Positions 11,511 through 21,501 of a stretch of DNA of 64,000 bases are shown here, piece by piece. How positions within the stretch are numbered: the stretch's first letter is position 1; each line of letters opens with the position of its first letter. The position numbers were made by a program, and so were the translations under genes. This DNA comes from Collybiopsis luxurians FD-317 M1 (taxonomy: Eukaryota; Basidiomycota; Agaricomycetes; Agaricales; Omphalotaceae): NCBI GenBank assembly GCA_000827265.1, contig KN834769.1:168852-232851 (forward strand), written 5' to 3'. The notes under the pieces are model-generated. The model was not told the origin of the DNA and did no database searches. It saw only the letters and a list, made by a program, of their open reading frames with translations.

Positions 11511-11600
11511 AAAAAATAATAATTCAAGCTCAACCAACAATAGCAGAATAAATTCCTGGATGCGCTTCTAGCATAGTAAGTACTAGGGACCATCTGTAAT

Positions 11601-11886
11601 TTGTCAACTCAGTCAGTAGACAGATACCTCATCATCAAGTCTATCATTCTCGGTCTGCCGGGTCTTCTCATCGTCACCTCTCGCAAGGTTGATTACGTCG
11701 GTTGGATGTTGGTGTATCTCATCACGCTGCCAATATGGAACGGTCTCCTCCCCGCTTATGCTTTCTGGCAATTTCATGACTTTTCGTGGGGTCAGACGCG
11801 GGTGGTCTCCGGGGTCAAGGTCGGTGGAAACCATGGTGATAAAGAGGGGAGAGTTTGATTCGACGTATATTACGATGATGAAATAG
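11601..11886 (+). pseudogene. Relic of a chitin synthase C-terminus
   Basis: About 80 codons resemble the end of fungal chitin synthases: a membrane segment followed by [20 protein letters not shown] and WGQTRVVSG, then a short tail. The frame that carries this reaches a stop at about 11858 (KEGRV-stop), while the expected tail ([16 protein letters not shown], ending 11886) is in the next frame, so there is a small frameshift. No upstream catalytic domain (QxxRW, EDR and so on) is present nearby. I read it as an orphan fragment left by duplication or rearrangement, not a gene. Confidence 0.75.
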
Positions 11887-12065
11887 GCAGAGTTTGAGCG
11901 TGAGAGGAGGTGAAAGAGCGGGATTTGACGTATAATTATGATGCTAAAAAGTATGTATTTTTTCTTGATTGTTCTTGGGATTTTTGGCTAACTAAGGATG
12001 GGCAGCCTGGAGGACCAAGCTTGACCAAGGACTACGCGAATTGCATGGCAAGCTGACGAAACGAC

Positions 12066-12561
12066 GACGTCATTGGGCGGGGTATATGATAGAATGGAAC
12101 TTTGGCACCTTCGACATGCTTGCATCTAGTAAATGGGCATCCCACGCGGAGCAACATTGTACGCCGTTGTGACTTGAGTGTGTACGTGCGTTCAACTTGT
12201 GTTGGATAAGTTTTTAAAAAAAAAAAAAAAATCTTGAAATATCTAAGAAACACAGAGCAGTACTACGTTTCGACAGCCAGCCCCTCACTCGACCCTGGGG
12301 AGGATCCAACGAGATAGGAAAAAAAAAACCAGCAGTTGGCCGTGGTGTACTGGAGCTTACTCCTAGTGTGTACAGACAGCGAATTGAATCGAAACAGCGC
12401 AAGAAAACCCCCCAAAAAGAGAATGTTCCCGTAAGGGCTAAAAACAAAAATTTTCCGTGCGGGCATTTTGGGCGCGAGTCAAGTTCGTTATCGAAAGCGA
12501 AAGGAGCAGGAAAGAGGCTAGGGAGAGACGTCATTGGGCGGGTTATAGATAGAATGGAACT
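12066..12561. repeat. Pair of ~34-bp direct repeats 460 bp apart
   Basis: CGTCATTGGGCGGGGTATAT-GATAGAATGGAAC at about 12067-12100 recurs with small changes at about 12529-12561. The segment between them includes the copied WC-2-flank piece (12368-12530). They may mark the ends of a local duplication or insertion. Confidence 0.7.
12368..12530 (+). repeat. Copied piece of the region downstream of WC-2
   Basis: This stretch matches 17120-17275 in the same orientation through shared blocks: GACAGCGAATTG, ATCGAAACAG.GCAAGAAA, AGAATGTTCC, GGGCATTTT, AGTTCGTTATCGAAAGCG and AAGGAGCAGGAAA. The gaps differ. The 17-kb copy lies just beyond the stop codon of the WC-2 gene. No coding content is seen. Confidence 0.75.
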
Positions 12562-13939
12562 ATGCTCCATCCGAACGATCTAGGCTTTGGCGGTCTCTCA
12601 CACCAACTCGATGGGTCCCAGAGAAGGAGTTTGAGCACAACGCTAGAGTTACCTTGCATGTGCGTGATAACATGCGATACGCAGACCAGGGGATGAACCG
12701 AAGTTGGGTTGCCATCTTTTGGTGGGAGGTAATGCGCACGAATACAAAAGTTGATCCCCGCGTTGGGGTCCTGGCCCTGGGCTCTTTGAACGACTGAAAG
12801 GTAGTCCAATGGGTTTGTGGTAAAGGATGCTCGAGACTGACTGAATATCCCAAAACCACTCAGATACGGTTTGGTTCCGCGCGGACGGTCCTTTGGGCCT
12901 TTCGAGAAGTTCTCTGGGTGCAATTTATTTCCAAGGATAGATTCCATTGGGCCGCCCGTGTCCAGAGCTCACTATGACCGCACATTGGATGACATCAGCT
13001 CCGAGTTTCAGGAAGAGAGGAGTGCATGTAGAACCAACGAATTGACCGTCACAAGTTGCCTCTCCAGTATTGCATGTATCACAGCCTTGAAAGGTTTAAC
13101 AGCGCCAGCCGTCTTTTTGTGGTCGACCAAGGCGCCAAGGTCATCGAAAGACAGCCACAAATGACTTCAGTTTCTGCGGGTATCTGCCACTTTTCGGACT
13201 GGCCCAACTTCAAGTCTGTGCACCGCAATAGACGGTATGGCGGACGGAGGAGAAGCACGCTGGGAGATACGGTCACGTGTTGGGCAGACGTGTTCCCACA
13301 ACTAGGATTGAGTAAGCGCCTGTCTGGCGCCTATGCTCCACGGGCCGCTTGCACTTGGCCTCATCCACAAACTGAGCAAGGCTCACCCCATCCATGGCCA
13401 TCGATGGCAGTGAATTCAGGACTGTCTATACGCTTGCGGGTTCTCACAAAGTTGTGCGTCTACATAGGAGCAGTGCGTGCAAATGAACATGAATCGTCGC
13501 TCAATGCTGCTCTCGGAGTTAATACTAAGAGCTCTTATTATTTCTAGGTCGGTATCGTGGACATGCCGAGCAGCATTGCATTGACGGCCAGTTCAATGGA
13601 CTAGCAAATAATATCAAAATTGACTTTTTTTCTTCTGCAAACTGCGACGAATTCCCACTTCGCACAGGTGGACAATATCCTTCGTCTTACAACTTTATGG
13701 TAGTTTGAGTACGTGCTTTCTTATGATTCTTCACCACTTGTGCCTCACCTTGTGCCTCAAGGTTGCGGTGATTTCTAGCGATGAAGTCAACTTTCGTCGT
13801 GTCTTAGAAAGATTCATCTGCAATATCTTGAAAATACAGGAATAGAAAAGTAAATATGTTGCATTTATACCCGAGCACAATCATCATTTTCTTTTTAAAC
13901 ATAAGTATAGTAACTAAAACTCACATGGGTCCAGATATA
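12562..13939. other. Intergenic, no gene supported
   Basis: Open frames of up to 163 codons (13056-13547 +) and 134 codons (12543-12947 -) are present, but neither shows a domain, a plausible splice continuation or a start context I trust. The end of the caspase-like gene lies immediately to the right. Confidence 0.4.
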
Positions 13940-16475
13940 TCAGAAAGTAATTTTCTTCGCCACAACCGATATCAGAAGCGTATCGAAAAGCTTACGCGAC
14001 GGTGACCCGATCACAATGGCTCGAGGATTGGGGAACGGTGATTCCTGCGCAATCTTTGAGAGATCGACGTACTCGGTCGTAATGAAGAACTTGATGTACG
14101 ACACGTCTACCTCATCTTTGTCACCCATCACGATCTCCAGCGGCCTCGCGCCGCCAGAGCCGTAACCAAGGGTTAGGTTCCCATACGTTAGGATGGAGGG
14201 ATCGGCCTTATCAGGCTGTTTGCGTATGGTGGCCGGTAAAATTCCACTTTTGAATGCTCCGGATCAGTCTAGGGTTATGAAAAAGATACTTGATACACTT
14301 ACCGACACTCAAGTCTGAGAGGTTAAACAAGAAGGCCCATACATAGAGCGGTTGGTCGAGACGACTGGAGAGTTTCAAGCCGTACTTGAGCTTCCTACCT
14401 TCTTCAACATCGGCACGAAGAACTCCGTCGCTATTGAGGTTCTTCGGTTTGCCGTCTATGAGCTTGGGCAAGAGCACAGGGTACTCGACTCCCTGAACTT
14501 CTCCTTCCTTAACCTCGAATACTTCGAGTGAGACGCTCCCCGAAATATCCGTCGACTTTCCAGCCTCTTGCGCCTTGCTCGAGCGGCGCAGGTTATAGAA
14601 AAAGTCGGCAGCGCAAGTGAAGACAGCGTACAGGCTATCGGGCTCGGCGAACGAAATCCTAAATGAGAGGTCCTTCAGTCCTTCCGCGACCCAAACCTTA
14701 TCAGTAAGCTCAAACACCGCCTCCCCATTGTCGTTGCGCACGGCGATCTCGTGCTCAGGTGGAGTTTTAATATCGACAAAGCGCAAATTTCGTTTATCAG
14801 GGCGGCGTTGCTTCATTTCCCGAACCGCGAAATTGAGAGCAGGTAGGATCGCATCATCAACCGGCAGACCGACTGCAATATCCATGCCGTCGCCGATGGA
14901 TGTTTGAACTGCATACGCCGGCGACGTGAATGTTACACTTCCTTTCATCGTCGTCGAGCAAGCGGAGGGCTTATCGGCGGTTATGCTGCCCAGTATGCGT
15001 GCGTTCATGTTGGAGCTGTCGAGTACATTGAATGTCGCATTTTTTGTGATGCCTTGGGCCTCCCCCGCTTGGAGTGTAATAACGCCGCCTTGAGATGTGA
15101 CGCGGTAAAGGGTGCGTCCTGCGCCCAGTGCCTTACCATTAAACATGATCCTGGAGGAGTGTATTCCGTCACACTGAGGCGTTTGGCTTGAAGAAAAAGA
15201 AAAGAAAAAATGAATAATTCACAGCAAATGAGCCCCCGGGATGATACGTACTCGGGAAGATCATCCACACGAGAGATAACGTCTTGATAAGTCATGGTGT
15301 TAATGTCAGACTTGCGTAGCAGCGACATTAATGCAACGGTGAAGCGACCGCGACCTAGAATTTCCTTTGATGTCTGATGAGAGGCACAACCGGCGAGGAG
15401 AACATGTGAGGCCGCGCCACTTTTCTCAAATTCCTTGCTAATGATGACTTTACGCTGTTGGTCTGGGAGATCACGCAGAAGCTCCTGGTCAACGGTATCC
15501 AATATCTCGTAGTCTTTTGGGAGCTCTACTCCGCGAATGTTCGGGACGGGATCGCCCTCCCGAGTCCCAGATCCGGAGTGGCAGCTGTCGAAGATGACGG
15601 TCTAAGGGGTCGGGGTAGCAAGTCAGAAGCAAACCAGAGAGCCGGTAAAAAAAAAGAAACATACAATATTGTCTCCTTTTGCCTTTGCGATTCGCGAGAG
15701 GAGAGCAGCCAGAGTAATATCGAGAATGCCTTGACCATCCTCAGTATCATTTTTAGCTCGCACAAAATCGTAGGCACAAAGCATCTGGATACGTGCATTA
15801 TGTCCACCCGCATCCCACTTTGGCGGGGGACGAGCTTCGGCACCATGACCCGCGTACTGACAAGGTCAAATTGTGAGAAGGACCCCATCCAACTTGCCGG
15901 TCAGGCACATACATAGATGATAATGGCATCTCCATTCTCGATACGATCATCTTGAGCTAATGCAGCAATGGAAGTGGTGATTGCCTGGCGCGTAGCTTCC
16001 TTTTCGCGCAAATTCTTAATATGATCGTTCGGGACATCCATCTGTACAGTCAAGAAGTCGACGAAATCGTCGGCATCGGCGACGGCTCCAGTGAGGTGTA
16101 CCAGTTCCTTGTATTCGTTGACGCCAATAACGAGAGCCCATACAGACGATTTTCTAGGAAAAAGTCAATGAACCTAGGACAAGATGAGGAATAAAAACTA
16201 TGACTTGGTCTCGTTAGGCTTGATGACTTGAGGAGGGCTAGCAGCTGTATTAGAAGGATAGTATGAAATGGAAGGAAACGCTGTGCCTGGGTGAGGTGTC
16301 AGGCTGCGGACTCGGAGTCGTTTGGGTGGGTGCTCGGTCAGACCTTCCAGGCAAAATTATCAGGAATTAGGGGAGAGCTCGAGCCCGAGCCTGTTTACAG
16401 ATGTACGCACCATCCAATATGCCATAGGGCTTCCAGGATACTAGTGACTTCGGTCTTAATCCACGAAAGGAGCAT
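13940..16475 (-). CDS. Caspase-domain (peptidase C14) protein
   Basis: The core exons on the minus strand are 16153-15913, 15856-15665, 15601-15252, 15186-14303 and 14256-13940, and they join in one frame. The caspase fold starts with VWALVIGVNEYKEL, has the catalytic His in YYAGHGAE (about residue 130) and the catalytic Cys in FDSCHSGSG (about residue 197), so both dyad residues are present. A ~400-aa C-terminal part follows (NQTPQCEG-like box, here DQTPQCDGIHSSRI, then beta-rich sequence ending VVAKKITF), as in many Agaricomycete C14 proteins. It lacks a metacaspase-type zinc-finger prodomain. Three small N-terminal exons (ATG at 16475) are a tentative model; one donor there is weak. Total about 706 aa. 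A role in proteolysis or regulated cell death is inferred from the family only. Confidence 0.85.
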
Positions 16476-17261
16476 TATGGCCGTATTGGATCCGGAACTA
16501 ATGGTTTCATGGTTAGGCTTTTATATGCATGTCCCAACCTTCAGACATGAGTTGAAAGACGGAAAAGATTGGAATCCGATAACGATCCCAATATGGCTTC
16601 ATTGGAAGAGCGCGGGGCTGCCATAGAAGAAGAAAAAAAGGTTTACGAAGCTGTCAGGGGATAAGACAAGTTACGAAATCATTAACCCGACTTGGTTCCA
16701 AGAGTGTTGTGCTGGTGATCTCGGTAACAGAAGAAGCGAAAACTTAGGAACAAGATAAGATTCAAGGAGAAGATGTGTCTGGAGATTGAACATCTGCAGA
16801 AGACTCAGGGAGATGTCGGACCAAGAGATAATCCCCATTAATCGAGTACTGTACCCATTCCAATATCGAATTCGGACCAAATTCATACTCCAGACTGCCA
16901 AGACTGTAGTTTTGCCTAGTTGACATCAACAACTTTTTTTTTACTTGTGTTGTGGTGAGGCTTCAGGAAAAAAAATCCAACGAAACACTCGACACTCGAG
17001 CTTCAAGTTATTACCTAGTACTACTAGCGTATACAAAGACGAAAAACGGACCGACGTGTGTCAACTACTATACATGTACAGAATATAGAATATGGAATAT
17101 AAAATATACGAGTTATGCAAACAATCGACAGCGAATTGGATCCGGAATTGGAATTGGAATCGGAATCGAAACAGTGCAAGAAACAAACAAGAATGTTCCT
17201 GTGAGGGCATTTTATGCAAGTCAAATCGAGTTCGTTATCGAAAGCGGAAGGAGCAGGAAAC

Positions 17262-17335
17262 AGGGAGAGACAGAGAGAGAGAGAGACAGAGAGAGAGACA
17301 GAGAGAGAGACAGAGAGAGAGACAGAGAGAAAGAG
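17262..17335. repeat. GAGAGACA-type microsatellite
   Basis: A purine-rich GAGAGACAGAGAGA tract follows the WC-2 stop codon on the downstream side. A shorter GGAATT/GGAATC array precedes it at about 17137-17170. The rest of 16476-17407 holds nothing I can support beyond the likely promoter of the caspase-like gene and the WC-2 3' region. Confidence 0.9.
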
Positions 17336-17407
17336 ATCCTAGAGAGAAAGAACTATCAGACAGGGGTTAAGGTTTTTGAAGAGTTGTTCGTAAGATACAG
17401 AACCTCA

Positions 17408-18857
17408 TCATCCCGTAGTACCTTCACCACCACCACCACCACCTCCACCTCCAACTTCCAGAGGATCATCCGTTTTCCGCATTTGCTTCGCCCATCGAAG
17501 TCCACATGCATTGCAGAGTGTTTTTGGCCCCATAGGTCCCTAACCGAAGATGTTAAAAAAAAGTGATCACAGTCAGCAAAAGACGCAGCAGGGCGGAGGA
17601 CGAACGAGGGCCTCATAGAACGGAATAGTCTATATCTGTGTCAACTCACCTTGCGCCATTCCGGAGAATCCGTACGCCCGCATTGATTACACACGTATTG
17701 CTCGACGGGGTGAAGTTTCTTGAGCTAGCCATAAAAACCCCAGGATAAGAACAACTCTTATTATATTCACTCATGAACGGAGATAACCGCACCTTTTTCT
17801 TCTTCTGACCTTCCTCAGGATCGTCCTCTCCGCTCCCAACGCTCCCCCCAGCACCACCAGCACCACTTCCAAGAGACGACGCATCGAACGTGGTCCTAAC
17901 CGGGGACGCCGCATCAGAGCCGCCTAGATAAAAAGCAGCACCCGACGACGACGCATCCTGCTGCTGTTGCGAATGCGAATGCGAGAAAAGTGCAGAAGAC
18001 GTGGAATACAACGCAGAGGCCGAGGACGAGTTGGACGAAGGCGGAGGAATCTGATATTTCGACCTGAGACCGTTGAGTTTACTCTGCAAATGCTCGTTCT
18101 CCAATTTAAGTTCTAACAGGGTGTTTAACCTGGGTTGTAGCCCCCCCGCACCCAAGAAAAGAGAGAAAGGAGGTTTTGAGGGTTTCCGTTAGTTAATGAG
18201 CCCTAGAGAGGTATATAGACGCGATAAAACACGCACATGGTGATATTCCGACTAATCCAAGGCTTCGCCATCGCAAGGAACCACTGACACCCCGAATTGG
18301 GACTGTTCTCCACTACAAACCTAGGATACCCTTTGATTTCAAAGAGGATTTCCTTCATAGGGAGGAACGGATAGGATACCGCCGAAACGGGGGTACTGCA
18401 TTTCATGCGGATGTAAGCCAAGAGTTCTGCTCGTCCGAGGAGACTTTCTTCGAAGGACGCTCGGAAAGAGGGTTGGTCTTCATCTGGAGAGAGAAAAAAA
18501 AAGGTTCGTTCAGCCAGCCAGACCCAGACCCATTCAACGAGTCGGTCGGTCGTGACACGTACTATTAACCAACTCTGTAAAATCATGATCCAACACGTCC
18601 CCTTCCCTCCACCCCAACAGCTCATTCACAGCCGGGCTACAATAAAGTATCCTCATCTTGGGCGACAGCACAAAAATACACGTATCGGCAAGTTCGGTAA
18701 CGAGCAAATCCGCCCATCGTTTCCGCTTTGTGAATTCAAAGTGAGTCTGGGCTGCTGCTGCTGCTGCTGCCGCTGCCGCAGACGGTCCAGGTCCAGGTCC
18801 AGGTCCGGGCTGCTTCGAAGCTGAAGGAGACGTCGAAGAGGTCGTCGAAGACGCCAT
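17408..18857 (-). CDS. wc-2: White Collar-2-type GATA/PAS transcription factor
   Basis: Five exons (18857-18563, 18483-18237, 18129-17793, 17724-17650, 17539-17408) give 361 aa. The N-terminus has Ser/Thr- and Gly-Pro-rich stretches and a 10-residue poly-Ala. The PAS domain begins [19 protein letters not shown] and continues through [12 protein letters not shown] and [11 protein letters not shown] short coiled coil ([15 protein letters not shown]) comes next. The C-terminus is one GATA zinc finger, C-NQ-C ... C-NA-C with an 18-residue loop, split by an intron after EWRK, as is typical of White Collar fingers. A poly-Gly tail from a (GGT/GGA) microsatellite ends the protein. WC-2 pairs with the WC-1 photoreceptor to drive blue-light-regulated genes in the nucleus; no WC-1 gene is in this window. 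Two relics of this locus lie at 12.4 kb and 37.5 kb. Confidence 0.93.
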
Positions 18858-19214
18858 GCTGTTCTGGGTTTTTGGATGATGACGGTTTAGTAGCAAACCG
18901 GGAGCAGAGCAGGTCTCATAATCGGCTGTTCATCGGCTCCCCTAAATAAACTTTAAAGGACACTCTGTGTATGATAATGGTTCAAACGGCGTGCAACGTG
19001 CATCCTTAAATTTCAAGCTACGTATACAACACTAATAAAAGAAAGATAATCCCAACAAAACGACGCTAATGGGCTACCTCTTGTGCGCGTAAAATACCTC
19101 TATATATCATGATGCGGAAACAAAAAGATAAGTAAACTGAAGGACGAACAAGTTCTTTTTCGCTGGCGTGTATCGGATGGATGGGGTAACTTCCTCGATA
19201 CAGAAGAGGGTCTT

Positions 19215-20954
19215 TTAGATGATAGTGTACCCTCCGTCGACGCGAATTTCAGAACCGGTCATGAATCTCGAGGCATCGCTCGCGAGGTATACTATGGCGC
19301 CCTATAATTCAAGGAATCAGTTTTTGGCGTGCTCAGCGCAAGGGAAAACGAGGACTTGCCGACAGGTCATCAGGCTCTCCAATCTACGCAAGCAGTATAT
19401 GGTTAATCTTCGCTAGAGATAACGGTGATGATGACGACATACCCTTCCCATCGGAGTTAAACTCTCCCATGTTTTCTACAGAAGAAAAACGCGATCAGAG
19501 AAATTACTATATAGGGCCAACGCGTCAGCCTAGGCCGTCCCTTAAGCTTACCTTGAGCTCAGGATCGTGATTGAGGATAGTCCTCGTCAATTTTGTAGCC
19601 ATGTAACCAGGACTGGAGGAAGGAAAATAAGGATCCAAATCCGGACGTTCAGCCCAAAAACACATACCTAAGAACATTAACCCTAACATTCTTTTTCGCC
19701 CACTCTACGGCCAAACTAGAAGCCATATGCCTAACAGCTATAAATACGCAAAAAAAAAGAGAAACGACACGATCAGGACATCACATCTACAAAACGCGAG
19801 TTTTGACGACTTGCCGGCTTTTGACGCGTTATAAGGCGTTTGGGGCTACAAGTGTCAAGACGAGTGTGTGAATGATAATGCGGGGTTGAATAGAAACCAA
19901 TATGAATTGAAATACCTGGGGAATGTTGATAATCTAAAGGGTCAAAATGACAGGTAAGCCAGACGCGACAATAACGGAAAGCGGATGGAACCAAAAGCTC
20001 ACATTGGCGCTCATACTGGCCACTAAAACGATGGACCCACCACCTTGAGGGATCATGTTCCGCGCTGCCTCACGGGCAGTGAAGAAAGCTCCGTGAACAT
20101 TGATGTCGTAGAGACGTTTTATACGGTCGAACGGGTAACTAATTAGAATTCGGAAACGGGAATGTCAGAACGTTTCTAGATCCGAGTACTGAAACAACTC
20201 ACTCGAAAGCTGCATAGTTCTCAACGATACCTGGGCACATCTGATCAATACCAGCCCCCATCGCAAATTGACGGTCACAAGGACTATAGCGGTTTTACTC
20301 ACCGGCAGAGGCAACGACAGAATCTACACGACCAAATGCCGTCAAGGTCTCCGCGTACGCGCGCTGTACAGACAGCTCCGAAGACACATCGCACTCAATA
20401 CCGATGATTCTAACATCTTCCTCCTTCAGATCGCTGTTAACTTAACGAGATTTTGTTCAGTAATATGTTCCATCTCACAATACATTTTGAAACGGAAAAA
20501 AAAATGCGGGGTGGGAAAAAGAAGTGGGTGAATGGGACAATATTACTGACCGCAAGCTAATTCTGTGAGCTCTTTTGCAGCTTCTTTAGCCTCAGACTCT
20601 TTTAAATCAACAATGGCCATCGTCGTACACCCGCTGAAACATAAGACATGAACATCGTCAACCTAGAAGAAAAAAAAGAGATACGTACGACTGAACGAAC
20701 GCCCGACAAAACTCATTGCCCAAACCACGGGCAGCACCAGTGACTAGACAGACCTAAGTATACAATGAGTAAATTTGACACGTCAATGGAAATGGAGCAG
20801 CACAAACTTTTCCCTCCATTGAAAAGGCAGGAAGCGTTTTAGGTGATCTTGTTGGAATATCACTTGAATATCTGACATTGGAGAGACGGGGAACGACGAC
20901 GCGAGGATTGGAACGAAGAAGAGCTGATGCTCGCAAGGAAAGTCGAGCAGCCAT
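19215..20954 (-). CDS. Short-chain dehydrogenase/reductase, probably mitochondrial
   Basis: Thirteen exons give 306 aa. They are 20954-20808, 20753-20689, 20633-20551, 20440-20303, 20230-20203, 20138-20003, 19933-19916, 19845-19815, 19737-19668, 19612-19552, 19475-19443, 19383-19360 and 19301-19215. Classical SDR features are all there: the cofactor loop TGAARGLG, an acidic residue after the second strand (AIVDL), DV at ECDVS, the ASAG motif, Ser in VASMSAN, the active site YNASK, and PGYMATK. The C-terminus FMTGSEIRVDGGYTI is typical of mannitol/sorbose/L-xylulose-reductase-like enzymes. About 45 N-terminal residues rich in Arg and Ser without acids look like a mitochondrial presequence. The introns after exons 8 and 12 begin GCAAGT, so they are GC-AG introns. 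Exon 7 is only 18 nt. The exact substrate is not known. Confidence 0.92.
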
Positions 20955-21501
20955 GAGATGAGAGTTGAGAGCAAAAAAAAAATTAAAATTTCCGAGGTCG
21001 CTTAAATGAGGGTAGGAAAACAAGGTTGAGGTCACTGCTTAGTTTTGGAGCGGGGTTTGATGATAATGCTCCGCCTCACCGGTCCGCTTTTAAGCGTCCA
21101 ATTCCCCTACGCCAGTGACACGTCCACCTCGTTCACCGCGCTCAGTTCGTCACATTTTGCGTATTAATCCACAATCCATTGAGATACGAAGCTATCTAAC
21201 ATATAATATAAATAACCTACATAAGATGATAAAGAAAAAAACAAGTTTCATAGGAACAAGGAAGGACCGCAAGGCATAATTTGGGCAAGTAAAATGAGGA
21301 CGGGGTATAGATGTAGCTCTGGTAGACAAAAAAAATGCAACTATATGAAGGAACGCAGGTGAAAGGAACGATGCGGCAAAGTGATGAAGCAGGGAAACGC
21401 GTGAATGAATGATTTGCCCATGATCGGGGAACTCGAGATAGAGAGGAGAGAGGTAAACGAGCGTGGCAAGATGGAAAACAACAGACTGAAAAAGGAATAA
21501 A

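Noticed and set aside
13056..13547. 163-codon plus-strand frame
   Set aside because: No motif, odd composition, no splice continuation; could not be supported as a gene.
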